Below, in pieces: positions 1 through 7,438 of a DNA stretch of 44,254 nt (position 1 is the first letter of the stretch; each line of letters opens with the position of its first letter). The position numbers were made by a program, and so were the translations under genes. Origin of the DNA: an uncultured Prevotellaceae bacterium (lineage in GTDB: Bacteria; Bacteroidota; Bacteroidia; Bacteroidales; Bacteroidaceae); NCBI GenBank assembly GCA_900320045.1, contig ONQT01000011.1, forward strand, positions 1 through 44,254, given 5' to 3'. The notes beneath the pieces are model-generated. The model saw nothing but the letters and a program-made list of their open reading frames with translations. It had not been told where the DNA came from and did no database searches.

Positions 1-54
1 CCGGGACCCGCACGTGCAGACTCCGGAGGCAGCAAAAACGAGACAAAAAAATGA
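1..54 (+). CDS. possible 3' end of an upstream gene (partial)
   Basis: Frame 1 is open from the window edge to a TGA at 52-54 and reads PGPARADSGGSKNETKK. The Gly/Ser/Lys-rich composition would suit the tail of a protein, and HU-like genes of this kind can occur next to one another, but 17 residues cannot identify anything. It ends 34 bases before the HU-like gene. The call rests only on the open frame and its position. Confidence 0.25.
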   Translation, partial: PGPARADSGGSKNETKK

Positions 55-88
55 ACGCGATTGTTTAACAATTAAAAAGTAAACTGTT

Positions 89-667
89 ATGATTCAAATC
101 AAAGCAAAGCAACAGAACGTATCGTTCGAAAAGAACGTGGAGAAGCTGGCATTCGTGCTCTCGGCACACCTGTACAACACGCTCGACGCCAGCAAGGTGA
201 TTGAGGAGGCTGCCAAGCGCAGCGGCATCAGCACCGGCGTCATCAAGGCCGCCTGGGACGCAGCAGGCGAGGTGATCCGCACCTGGGCAACCGAAGGTCA
301 CAACGTGCCCCTGCCCGGACTCGGCTCTATGCGCTTCTCAGTCCGCTCGAAGTCGGTTCAGAACATCGAGGACGTCAAGACCTCGCTCATCTCTGCCCGT
401 CGCGTCATCTTTACTCCGTCCAAGGAGGTGAAGGACGAGCTGCAGGCTACCAAGATTGCCATCACCTGCTACGACAAGGACGGCAACATCGTGAAGCGCG
501 TCACCAGCGCCGACACCAACGATGTGGAAGACCCCGAGAACGACGGAACTACGGGTAACGGAACTACGGGAGGCGGAACTACGGACAACACGGATTCCGG
601 CGACCAGAACCAGGGCGGCAATACCGGCGGCATCACTCCTACTCCCGGTGGAACTGACGAAAACTAA
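89..667 (+). CDS. HU-like DNA-binding protein with Gly/Thr-rich tail (HU-HIG type)
   Basis: A 192-residue protein. Residues 1-125 resemble the Bacteroidota HU-like domain fused to wHTH, Ig or Gly-rich modules (HU-HIG): a beta-strand start (MIQIKAKQQNVSFEKN), two helices with SKVIEEAAKRSG, and a core containing LPGLGSMRFSVRSKS, which would be the DNA-contacting beta region. The family is thought to bind DNA non-specifically as a nucleoid protein. After an acidic hinge (NDVEDPEND), residues 154-192 are low complexity, rich in G, T, D and N. The DNA there carries three copies of GGAACTACGG at 545, 560 and 575, a 15-base (5-codon) period that could vary in copy number. The ATG at 89 follows an A-rich leader. 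It appears to be monocistronic, with a strong terminator directly after it. The domain call is by motif recognition; the tail's role is unknown. Confidence 0.85.
   Translation: MIQIKAKQQNVSFEKNVEKLAFVLSAHLYNTLDASKVIEEAAKRSGISTGVIKAAWDAAGEVIRTWATEGHNVPLPGLGSMRFSVRSKSVQNIEDVKTSLISARRVIFTPSKEVKDELQATKIAITCYDKDGNIVKRVTSADTNDVEDPENDGTTGNGTTGGGTTDNTDSGDQNQGGNTGGITPTPGGTDEN
545..584 (+). repeat. 15-bp coding repeat in the HU-like gene tail
   Basis: GGAACTACGG recurs at 545-554, 560-569 and 575-584 with exact 15-base spacing. It encodes a repeating GTTGN/GTTGG pentapeptide. The in-frame period means copy-number change would lengthen or shorten the tail without a frameshift. Confidence 0.8.
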
Positions 668-671
668 GGCG

Positions 672-706
672 AAAAGAGAAGAGCCCTCGATGGGCTCTTT
701 CTCTTT
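672..706 (+). terminator. Rho-independent-type terminator after the HU-like gene
   Basis: AAAGAGAAGAGCCC, loop TCGAT, then GGGCTCTTTCTCTTT form a stem of about 14 bp with one bulge, 5 bases past the stop codon. It is followed by AT-rich sequence (708-745) of repeated GATGAAA/ATTAAA words. Confidence 0.85.
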
Positions 707-790
707 AGATGAAAGATTAAAAATTAAAGATGAAAAATTAGGAAGACGGCATAGGACACAGAGTTGATGTGCAATCGGTTGCATGAACTT

Positions 791-826
791 GATAGGTTAT
801 TTCGCACCCTTGCGGATTAGCCTATC
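791..826. promoter_or_regulatory. inverted repeat upstream of the amylase promoter
   Basis: GATAGGTTA at 791-799 and TAGCCTATC at 818-826 are inverted copies (8 of 9 bases) separated by 18 bases, ending 11 bases before the predicted -7 box. This could be an operator for the amylase gene or a chance dyad. No regulator for it is visible. Confidence 0.3.
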
Positions 827-837
827 ATTTTTATTTG

Positions 838-845
838 TATCTTTG
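838..845 (+). promoter_or_regulatory. -7 promoter box for the amylase
   Basis: TATCTTTG matches the Bacteroidota TAnnTTTG box and would give a leader of about 25-30 bases before the ATG at 878. No well-spaced TTTG -33 element is seen. Confidence 0.6.
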
Positions 846-877
846 CAGCAGAAAAAAACTCAAAAACCAAAAACACA

Positions 878-2704
878 ATGATGAAAAGATTACTCACTTT
901 TGTGCTGGGGCTGCTGATGACTACCGGCATGATGGCACAGGAATGGCCCGAGAACTATCCGGGCGTCATGCTGCAGGGATTCTATTGGGACGGCTATGCC
1001 GATGCACAATGGACTAAGCTGGAGAGTCAGGCGGACGACCTGGCAACGACCTTCAACCTGGTATGGATTCCGCAGAGTGGCAACTGTGGCGGAAAGTCCA
1101 TGGGCTACGATGACCTGTACTGGTTTCCAGGCAATGGCCACTACAACAGCTCGTTCGGTACGGAGTCGCAGCTGAAGTCGCTCATCTCGACCTTCAAGGA
1201 GAAGGGCATCGGCACGATAGCCGACGTGGTCATCAACCACCGCAGAAACGTGTCGAACTGGGTGGACTTCCCCCAGGAGACGTACAAGGGCGAGAAGTAT
1301 AAGCTCGAGTCGACGGACATCTGTGCCAACGATGATGGTGGCAAGACGAAGACATGGGCTACGACTAACGGCTACTCGCTGTCGGCCAACAACGATACCG
1401 GCGAGGGCTGGGACGGTATGCGCGACCTGGACCATAAGAGCGAGAACGTGCAGCGCAGCGTGAAGGCTTACCTGAAAATGCTGCTGGAGTACTTCGGCTA
1501 TACGGGTTTCCGCTACGACATGGTGAAGGGCTATTCGGGCTCGTACACCAAGATGTATAATGAGGACGCACGGCCGGCATTCTCCGTGGGCGAGTGCTGG
1601 GACGGCACGAACACCATCCGAAGCTGGATTGACGCCACGGGCAAGACGAGTGCTGCCTTCGACTTCCAGTTCCGCTATGTAGTGCGCAACGCTGCCAACG
1701 GACAGAACTGGAACTTGCTGGACCAGCAGAACGACAACAACTGGCCGCTGGTGAGTGACAAATACCGCAGTGGCAGCTACCGCCGCTATGCCGTGACCTT
1801 CGTCGAGAACCACGACACAGAGTACCGCTCGGCATCGGCACCGCAGGACCCGCTGAAGAAGGATACGCTGGCTGCCAACGCCTATATGCTGGCTATGCCG
1901 GGAACGCCCTGTGTGTTCCAGAAGCACTGGCTGGCCTACAAGCAGGAGATTGCCAACATGGTGGCTGTCCGCAAGGCCGTGGGCATTCATAGCATGAGTG
2001 CGCCGACGAAGAAGGCTGCCAACCAGAACTACTACGCCGTAGAGGTGGAGGGCAGCGACGGCAAGAAGCTGCTGTGCGTGGTGGGCAAGAACGCCGCTAC
2101 CTATACCCCCGAGGGCGATTGGAAGAAGGCCATCAGCGGCTATCATTACGTCTATTATGTGCAGGGCATCGACCCCTCATCGATTACCTATCCGGAGATT
2201 AAGGACCAGAGCGGCAAGGACGGCGAATATGCCGGTGTGCCCTCGTTCTGCACGGTTACTCCCGGCGAGATTTGCGCCTTCTTCGAGGCACCGGCATCAT
2301 GGGGTACCCTGACCTATACCTGGGCGTGGATGAACGGCGGTGACGGTAAGGACTATTTGGGTAAAGAGTGGCCTGGTGTCTCTGCCAAACTGCTGGGCAC
2401 GGCCGACAATGGCAACAGGGTCTTCAAGTGGACATCTACCAAGACGACGGCTCCCGACAATATCATCTTCAGCGCCAGCGGTCACCAGACTGACAACTTG
2501 AAGTTCACTAACTGCGGCTACTATTGCAGCGACGGCTTCAAGGAAGTGGTGAGCAAGACGACGGGGATTGAGAGCCTCACCCCCGACCCCTCTCCAAGGG
2601 GCGAGGGGAGTGGATACTATACGCTCGATGGTCGCAAGGTGCAGGGTATCCCAACGGCTAAGGGCATTTATATTCTAAATGGCAAAAAGATAGTCGTCAA
2701 GTAA
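878..2704 (+). CDS. secreted alpha-amylase, GH13, with CBM26-like module and T9SS-type tail
   Basis: A 608-residue endo-acting starch hydrolase (alpha-1,4-glucan). A Sec signal peptide (MMKRLLTFVLGLLMTTGMMAQ) precedes a GH13 TIM barrel at about 25-430. The four conserved regions are visible: DVVINH (116-121), GFRYDMVKG with nucleophile D214, GECW with acid/base E239, and FVENHDT with D313. Residues of about 470-555 (WAWMNGGDGK, WPGV, FKWTSTKT, GGYYC-like end) resemble starch-binding module CBM26. A linker encoded by a GC-rich repeat (SLTPDPSPRGEG) leads into the tail YYTLDGRKVQ..KGIYILNGKKIVVK, the short C-terminal signal type seen on other proteins here and probably a T9SS cargo tail. No sus operon genes adjoin it. 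Two ATGs are adjacent (878 and 881); either may serve as start. Confidence 0.93.
   Translation: MMKRLLTFVLGLLMTTGMMAQEWPENYPGVMLQGFYWDGYADAQWTKLESQADDLATTFNLVWIPQSGNCGGKSMGYDDLYWFPGNGHYNSSFGTESQLKSLISTFKEKGIGTIADVVINHRRNVSNWVDFPQETYKGEKYKLESTDICANDDGGKTKTWATTNGYSLSANNDTGEGWDGMRDLDHKSENVQRSVKAYLKMLLEYFGYTGFRYDMVKGYSGSYTKMYNEDARPAFSVGECWDGTNTIRSWIDATGKTSAAFDFQFRYVVRNAANGQNWNLLDQQNDNNWPLVSDKYRSGSYRRYAVTFVENHDTEYRSASAPQDPLKKDTLAANAYMLAMPGTPCVFQKHWLAYKQEIANMVAVRKAVGIHSMSAPTKKAANQNYYAVEVEGSDGKKLLCVVGKNAATYTPEGDWKKAISGYHYVYYVQGIDPSSITYPEIKDQSGKDGEYAGVPSFCTVTPGEICAFFEAPASWGTLTYTWAWMNGGDGKDYLGKEWPGVSAKLLGTADNGNRVFKWTSTKTTAPDNIIFSASGHQTDNLKFTNCGYYCSDGFKEVVSKTTGIESLTPDPSPRGEGSGYYTLDGRKVQGIPTAKGIYILNGKKIVVK
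2573..2611 (+). repeat. GC-rich palindromic element in the amylase linker
   Basis: CCTCACCCCCGACCCC followed by TCTCCAAGGGGCGAGGGG forms an imperfect hairpin (CCCCTC pairing with GAGGGG). It is translated as SLTPDPSPRGEG, directly before the C-terminal tail. Related copies lie at 23118, 27238, 32245 and, in a different arrangement, 39658. Confidence 0.8.
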
Positions 2705-2730
2705 TTCGCTCAGGCGAAGCGCGAAATAAG

Positions 2731-2764
2731 AAGAGTGGGCTGACCAAACGTCAGTCCACTCTTT
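2731..2764. terminator. bidirectional terminator between convergent amylase and GH2 genes
   Basis: AAGAGTGGGCTGAC, loop CAAAC, then GTCAGTCCACTCTT form a 14-bp stem with one G-T type mismatch. A-rich and T-rich flanks suit both directions. Confidence 0.8.
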
Positions 2765-2784
2765 TGTGTGATAGCACCCTGAAG

Positions 2785-2843
2785 GATGTGCGCTTATTGC
2801 ACTTTGTAGCGTGATGTGCTTATTGCACTTTGAGGGTGATGTG
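2785..2843 (-). repeat. tandem duplication spanning the GH2 stop codon
   Basis: GATGTG(CG)CTTATTGCACTTTG occurs at 2785-2806 and again at 2813-2832, followed by a third GATGTG at 2838. The second copy holds the GH2 stop (2820-2822) and last codons. The first is a near-duplicate just past the stop, differing by a few bases. Confidence 0.75.
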
Positions 2844-5351
2844 CTGCGAAAGGCCACGCTGGCGGTCGGTGACTCGCAGCGTGATGTTGCCTGTCCGCTT
2901 AGCGCTGCGAAGTATGACCACCAGCTGGCCATTGAAGAGTTTCATAGTGGGCTGGGTGAAGGACTCCAGCGACGTGGCATCGCCATTGCAGGCGGCCTGG
3001 AAGCGTCCTGCCCCCGTAACCTCGAATGTCAGCTGGTCGGCGGCATCGGGAATGAGCGTACCCTGTTTGTCGACGAGCGACACGGTGACAAAGGCCAGGT
3101 CGTTACCATCAGCCTTTAAAAGCGGTGAGGACTGAGCGGTGAGGGGGGAGCCTTCGGACTGCTGTGTCCAGGCGTCGAGCTGCAGACGGGCGGGTTTGCC
3201 GGCGGTGCGCAGGGTTTGCTCGCCAGCCTGACGACCATCCTTGTCGTAGACGACGACGCGCAACTCGCCGGGCTCGTAGCGAACCTCATTCCAGCGCAGG
3301 CGGTAGCGGTCCAGTCGCGATGTGACATCCTTCGTCCTCTTGCCCTGGCTCTTGCCGTTGACGAAGAGCTCGGCAGTGGGGTAGTCGGTATAGCAGTAGA
3401 CCGGCGTCACCTGGCCACGGCGCTCCTTGCCCCACGTCCAGTGCGGCAGCAGGTGGATGGTGTGCTGCTGCTTGTTCCAATGCGAGCGGTACAGCCAGTA
3501 GCGGTCCTTGGGCAGTCCGGCGAGGTCGCAGATGCCGAAGTAGCTGCTGCGCGAGGGCCAGTATTCGTCATAGGGCGACGGCTCGCCCAGATAGTCGTAG
3601 CCCGTCCATACAAATTCGCCGATGACCTGCTTGATGTCTTCCTGTTGTGCCCAGTCGTCGTCGGGCAGGTTCGACCACGGACAGTATTCCAGGTCGTAGC
3701 TGCTGCACTGTCCGTCGCGCTGCTGGATGGCCTTGGGGTCGTAGTCCTTGTGCCACGAGGCGTTCTTGGAGTTGTCGTTGGGTTCTACGGGGAAGTGGTA
3801 CACGCCGCGCGACGATACCGTCGACGCCGTCTCGCTGCCCAGCAGGAAACCCTGTGGCAGACGCTTCAGGTTGTCGGCATATTTGTGTACGCGGTAGTTG
3901 AAGCCAGGCACGTTCATCGCCTGAGCCACACCACCATTGATGGCACCATCGGGATTGTCCAAACCCTGTGTGACAGGACGTGTGGGGTCCAGTGTATTGC
4001 AAAGTGCCTGCAGACGGATAGCCCACAAACGACCTTCCTCGCTCCACTGTTCAGGAATCTCGTTACCGATAGACCACATCACGATGCTGGGGTGGTTGCG
4101 GTTAGCCTTCACGAGGTTGGTAATATCCTTCTCAGCCCACTCCTCGAAGAAACGTGCATAGCCGTTCTTGCACTTGGGGTGTACCCACATGTCGAACGAC
4201 TCGGCCATGACCATCATGCCCAGCGAGTCGCACAGGTCCATCTGCATCTGACTGGGCATGTTGTGACTGGTGCGTATGGCGTCGCAGCCCATCTCCTTCA
4301 GCGTCTTGATCTGGCGGATGAGTGCGGCCTTGTTAACGGCAGCACCCAAGGGACCGAGGTCGTGGTGCAGACAGACGCCCTTAATCTTGCGTGTCACACC
4401 ATTCAGTTCAAAGCCTTTCTCTTTCGACACACGGACGGTTCGAATACCTACCGTAAACGTCTTCTGGTCTATGACCTTGCCGAAATCATCGTATATCTTA
4501 CGGTCCTTGTTGGGCTTGCCGTCATAGAGGGTCACATGCAACTTATATAAATAAGGCGTCTCAGGCGTCCACAGTTTAAACTGACGAGCCATAAAGACAC
4601 CGATGGCCTTGTTACCTGTTAACGGTATTGCACTGACTGTTGTCTGCTTGCCGTCAGGATCAACGAGTGTCATCCCAACGATAGGTTTTCCCTTGCCTGT
4701 AGGATTGATGATAGGCACCTCAACAGCAAATCTGCTGAGATTCTCACCCTTCACAATTTTCCAATTCAGTATTGTCGTGGTAGTAAGTCCCCAGTCGTCA
4801 ATGCGTGTACTCTCTGGTGTGAGGATGAGCGTGACGGGACGATAGATGCCTGCGCCAGGATACCAGCGCGAGCTCTCCTCGACGTTCTTCAGATCCACCT
4901 CCAACAGGTTGTCGCCCGCCTTCATATACGGTGTTAAGTCCACGCGGAAGGTGTTATAGCCGTAGGCCCAGTAGCCTGCCTTGTGGCCGTTGAGCCATAC
5001 GGTAGGTTCCGCCATAGCACCGTCGAACAGCAGCTCGGCATGTTCCGTTCCGGCAGGGATGGTGACGGTGCGGCGGTAGTGACCTTCGCCAATCCAGGGC
5101 AGCGCCCCCGAGCGTCCGCTCTTCTCCGTGGGCGTCGTCTCGCCGTTCTGTACGATGGCCACGCTTTGCAGGTCCCACTTCTTGTCGAAGGGTCCGCCGA
5201 TGGCCCAGTCGTGCGGCACGCTGACCGTTTGCCACTGTTGCTTGTCGCGCGAGAACTGCCAGTCGTCAGTCAGCGTTATCTCCTGACGAGGCTGCGCACC
5301 AGCGACTGTCGTTGCAGCCAGTGCGCCAATGATGAATAGTTGTCTGAGCAT
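2820..5351 (-). CDS. GH2 beta-galactosidase (DUF4982-type), periplasmic
   Basis: An 843-residue exo-glycosidase. A signal peptide (MLRQLFIIGALAATTVAGAQ) is followed by the GH2 sugar-binding jelly roll (about 25-180, with VPHDWAIGGPF and WYPGAGIYRPV), the Ig-like domain (about 185-310) and the TIM barrel (about 315-600). The acid/base is E431 in WSIGNEIPEQW and the nucleophile is E507 in LLGSETAST. The C-terminal part (YCYTDYPTAELFVNGKSQGK onward) matches the DUF4982 and GH2 C-terminal modules common in Bacteroidota beta-galactosidases. It is the second gene of an operon, 6 bases after the GH53 endo-galactanase, which suggests it clears galacto-oligosaccharides cut from beta-1,4-galactan. It lacks the C-terminal tail found on GH53, so periplasmic location is inferred. 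Galactosidase specificity is supported by context, not proven. Confidence 0.9.
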   Translation of the reverse strand: MLRQLFIIGALAATTVAGAQPRQEITLTDDWQFSRDKQQWQTVSVPHDWAIGGPFDKKWDLQSVAIVQNGETTPTEKSGRSGALPWIGEGHYRRTVTIPAGTEHAELLFDGAMAEPTVWLNGHKAGYWAYGYNTFRVDLTPYMKAGDNLLEVDLKNVEESSRWYPGAGIYRPVTLILTPESTRIDDWGLTTTTILNWKIVKGENLSRFAVEVPIINPTGKGKPIVGMTLVDPDGKQTTVSAIPLTGNKAIGVFMARQFKLWTPETPYLYKLHVTLYDGKPNKDRKIYDDFGKVIDQKTFTVGIRTVRVSKEKGFELNGVTRKIKGVCLHHDLGPLGAAVNKAALIRQIKTLKEMGCDAIRTSHNMPSQMQMDLCDSLGMMVMAESFDMWVHPKCKNGYARFFEEWAEKDITNLVKANRNHPSIVMWSIGNEIPEQWSEEGRLWAIRLQALCNTLDPTRPVTQGLDNPDGAINGGVAQAMNVPGFNYRVHKYADNLKRLPQGFLLGSETASTVSSRGVYHFPVEPNDNSKNASWHKDYDPKAIQQRDGQCSSYDLEYCPWSNLPDDDWAQQEDIKQVIGEFVWTGYDYLGEPSPYDEYWPSRSSYFGICDLAGLPKDRYWLYRSHWNKQQHTIHLLPHWTWGKERRGQVTPVYCYTDYPTAELFVNGKSQGKRTKDVTSRLDRYRLRWNEVRYEPGELRVVVYDKDGRQAGEQTLRTAGKPARLQLDAWTQQSEGSPLTAQSSPLLKADGNDLAFVTVSLVDKQGTLIPDAADQLTFEVTGAGRFQAACNGDATSLESFTQPTMKLFNGQLVVILRSAKRTGNITLRVTDRQRGLSQHITLKVQ

Positions 5352-5357
5352 AGCTTC

Positions 5358-6611
5358 TTACTTGACGATGAATTTCTTTCCGTTAGCCACACACAGTCCC
5401 TTGCCCTCCTGCAACCGCTGGCCCAGAAGGTTGTAGCACGTGGTGTTAGGCGATAGGTGACGGGTGTTGGATATTTGCTCGATACCCGCCGGGTCGTTGA
5501 CGAAGTTCTTCAGCTCGTAGAGGGCGGCATAGGGTTTGCCAGTGCTGTGGTTGTAGAGCGCCGCATTCCACCATTTGGCTGTTACGCTCTTGTTACCATT
5601 GTCCTCGGGCCACCACCAGAAGAGACCCTTGACGCTGCTATGGCTGTTTAGCTTGGCTATCAGAGCTGCTGTGTACTGACGCTGCCCTTCCTCCGTATAA
5701 GGATAGGTAGCTGTGTAGTCGAAGCCGTCTTCCTTGCCATCGTTGTTGCTGTCAGCCAACGGCCATGCGTAACAGTAGCCAGTCTCTACCACCATGATGT
5801 CCTTGCCATAGTTTTTGTTTTCCAAGGTAGTCAATGCGGTCTCTAATGTTGCCAGATTGCCGTGATGGGCAGGATAGTAGCTTAGTCCAATGATGTCGTA
5901 GTCGAGTGCTGCGTTCTTCATGCGGTCGAAGAAGTCTGTCAGCACGTTAGGCTTTGGCGTACGCTCGCTATGAATGATAATCTTTGCATCAGGGCACTCT
6001 TCACGACATGCCTCACCGGCTTTCTTGAGCAGGTTGATGAAGCGCGTCCAGTTGGCATTGGGCGAGCTGGTATAGCAGCGGTTGGCTGTTGAACCTTCTA
6101 TGCCCCACAGCATGCCATAGCTAATCTCGTTGCCAGTCTGAATGAAGTCAGGTGTGGCTCCAGCCTCTTTCATTTGGCTAAGGCAGTTCTTGGTGTATTC
6201 GTAAATCTTGTTGCACAGCTGTTCGTCGTTGAGGTCCTTCCATGCGTCGGGTGTCCACTGCTTGGCGGGGTCAGCCCATGTGTCGCTGTAGTGGAAATCG
6301 AGCATCAGTTTCATTCCGCAGTCCTTGATGCGCTTGCCTAATGCCTTGACATACGCAAGGTCTTGGCAGACAGCCTTGTCGGCATCTCTGGAAGGGTCGA
6401 CAAACAAGCGGACGCGCATAGCGTTGAGCCCCTGTTCCTTGAAGAATGTCAATGCTTGTACGGTGTTGCCACTCTTGTTCTTGTACACGACACCAGCCTC
6501 TTCGTACTTGGTGAGCATGGAAATGTCGCCGCCCACGTACTTCTGGGCGTTCGCAGTTGCGGCGGCCATGCATACTGTCAGCACGGCCAATAAGAGATTC
6601 GTTCTTTTCAT
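5358..6611 (-). CDS. GH53 arabinogalactan endo-beta-1,4-galactanase, tailed secreted protein
   Basis: 417 residues from the ATG at 6611. The open frame extends further upstream, but MKRTNLLLAVLTVCMAAATA is a clear signal peptide and a promoter box lies at 6657-6664. GH53 barrel motifs include GGDIS (27-31), MRVRLFVDP, LDFHYSDTWADPAKQ (104-118), the acid/base E162 in QTGNEISYG and the nucleophile E276 in VVETGY. The enzyme cuts beta-1,4-galactan sidechains of rhamnogalacturonan I internally. The C-terminus (CYNLLGQRLQ..KGLCVANGKKFIVK) is a variant of the tail on other exported proteins here, so it is probably T9SS cargo acting outside the cell. It is the first gene of the operon with the GH2 enzyme. 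Confidence 0.92.
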   Translation of the reverse strand: MKRTNLLLAVLTVCMAAATANAQKYVGGDISMLTKYEEAGVVYKNKSGNTVQALTFFKEQGLNAMRVRLFVDPSRDADKAVCQDLAYVKALGKRIKDCGMKLMLDFHYSDTWADPAKQWTPDAWKDLNDEQLCNKIYEYTKNCLSQMKEAGATPDFIQTGNEISYGMLWGIEGSTANRCYTSSPNANWTRFINLLKKAGEACREECPDAKIIIHSERTPKPNVLTDFFDRMKNAALDYDIIGLSYYPAHHGNLATLETALTTLENKNYGKDIMVVETGYCYAWPLADSNNDGKEDGFDYTATYPYTEEGQRQYTAALIAKLNSHSSVKGLFWWWPEDNGNKSVTAKWWNAALYNHSTGKPYAALYELKNFVNDPAGIEQISNTRHLSPNTTCYNLLGQRLQEGKGLCVANGKKFIVK

Positions 6612-6656
6612 TTGTAGTTTTATTTGTTGTAGCACAGTCGTGTTATTTAATGCGGG

Positions 6657-6688
6657 CAAAGGTACAGATTTTAAATGAAATATGCAAG
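6657..6688 (-). promoter_or_regulatory. promoter of the galactan operon
   Basis: Minus-strand TACCTTTG (6664-6657) with CTTG 20 bases upstream (6688-6685) fits the Bacteroidota -33/-7 layout. It lies 46 bases before the GH53 start. Confidence 0.65.
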
Positions 6689-6811
6689 AGTTTGGCTCAT
6701 TTATTTGCCAAACGGCAGGGTGGGGAAGTGCTAAAAAACGGGGTGGATGCAATAAAAGGGACGCTGGCTCCGTTAATAAAGAACGTGTACACATAATAAA
6801 AAGCAGCAATT

Positions 6812-7438
6812 ATGATAGAATACATCAAAGGAGAACTGGCCGAGCTGACACCTGCCGTAGCAGTGGTAGAGGCTGCCGGAGTGGGCTATGCCCTGAACAT
6901 TTCGCTGACGTCGTACAGCGTCCTGCAAGGCCTGAAACCAACGGCCAACAGCGACAAGCCCGTTGCCAAGCTCTACGTCTATGAGGCCATTCGCGAGGAT
7001 GCTCACGTGCTCTTCGGCTTTGTGTCAAAGAAGGAGCGCGAGATGTTCGAACTGCTCATCACCGTCAGTGGCGTGGGTGCCAATACCGCTCGCATGATGC
7101 TGTCGTCGATGAGTGTCAGCGAGCTGTGCAACGCCATTTCGCGTGGTGACGAGCGACTCATCAAGGGCATCAAGGGCATCGGCAAGATGACGGCCCAGCG
7201 CATCATCGTCGACCTGAGGGACAAGATTGTGGCCTTGGGCATCCAGGACGAGATACCTGCCGGTGGCAGTGTTCAGGCACCTGTCAACAATGCCGTGCGC
7301 GACGAGGCTGTGGCCGCTCTGACGATGTTGGGCTTTGCTCCTGCTCCTACGCAGAAGGCTGTCGTGGCCATTCTGCAGAAGCAGCCCGACCTGCCCGTCG
7401 AGCAGGTGGTGAAACTGGCACTGAAACAGATTAAGTGA
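6812..7438 (+). CDS. ruvA: Holliday junction branch migration protein RuvA
   Basis: 208 residues, the usual RuvA length. The N-terminal OB fold (MIEYIKGELAELTPAVAVVE..GVGYALNIS) is followed by the tandem helix-hairpin-helix region (SGVGANTARMMLSSM and IKGIKGIGKMTAQRIIVDLRDK), a flexible Ala/Gly/Pro linker, and the domain III helices (EAVAALTMLGFAP..LPVEQVVKLALKQIK) that contact RuvB. It forms tetramers that hold Holliday junctions for the RuvB motor in recombination and repair. Its TGA overlaps the GTG start of sprA by four bases (GTGA), so the two are probably translationally coupled. It is divergent from the galactan operon, with about 200 bases between. Confidence 0.97.
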   Translation: MIEYIKGELAELTPAVAVVEAAGVGYALNISLTSYSVLQGLKPTANSDKPVAKLYVYEAIREDAHVLFGFVSKKEREMFELLITVSGVGANTARMMLSSMSVSELCNAISRGDERLIKGIKGIGKMTAQRIIVDLRDKIVALGIQDEIPAGGSVQAPVNNAVRDEAVAALTMLGFAPAPTQKAVVAILQKQPDLPVEQVVKLALKQIK

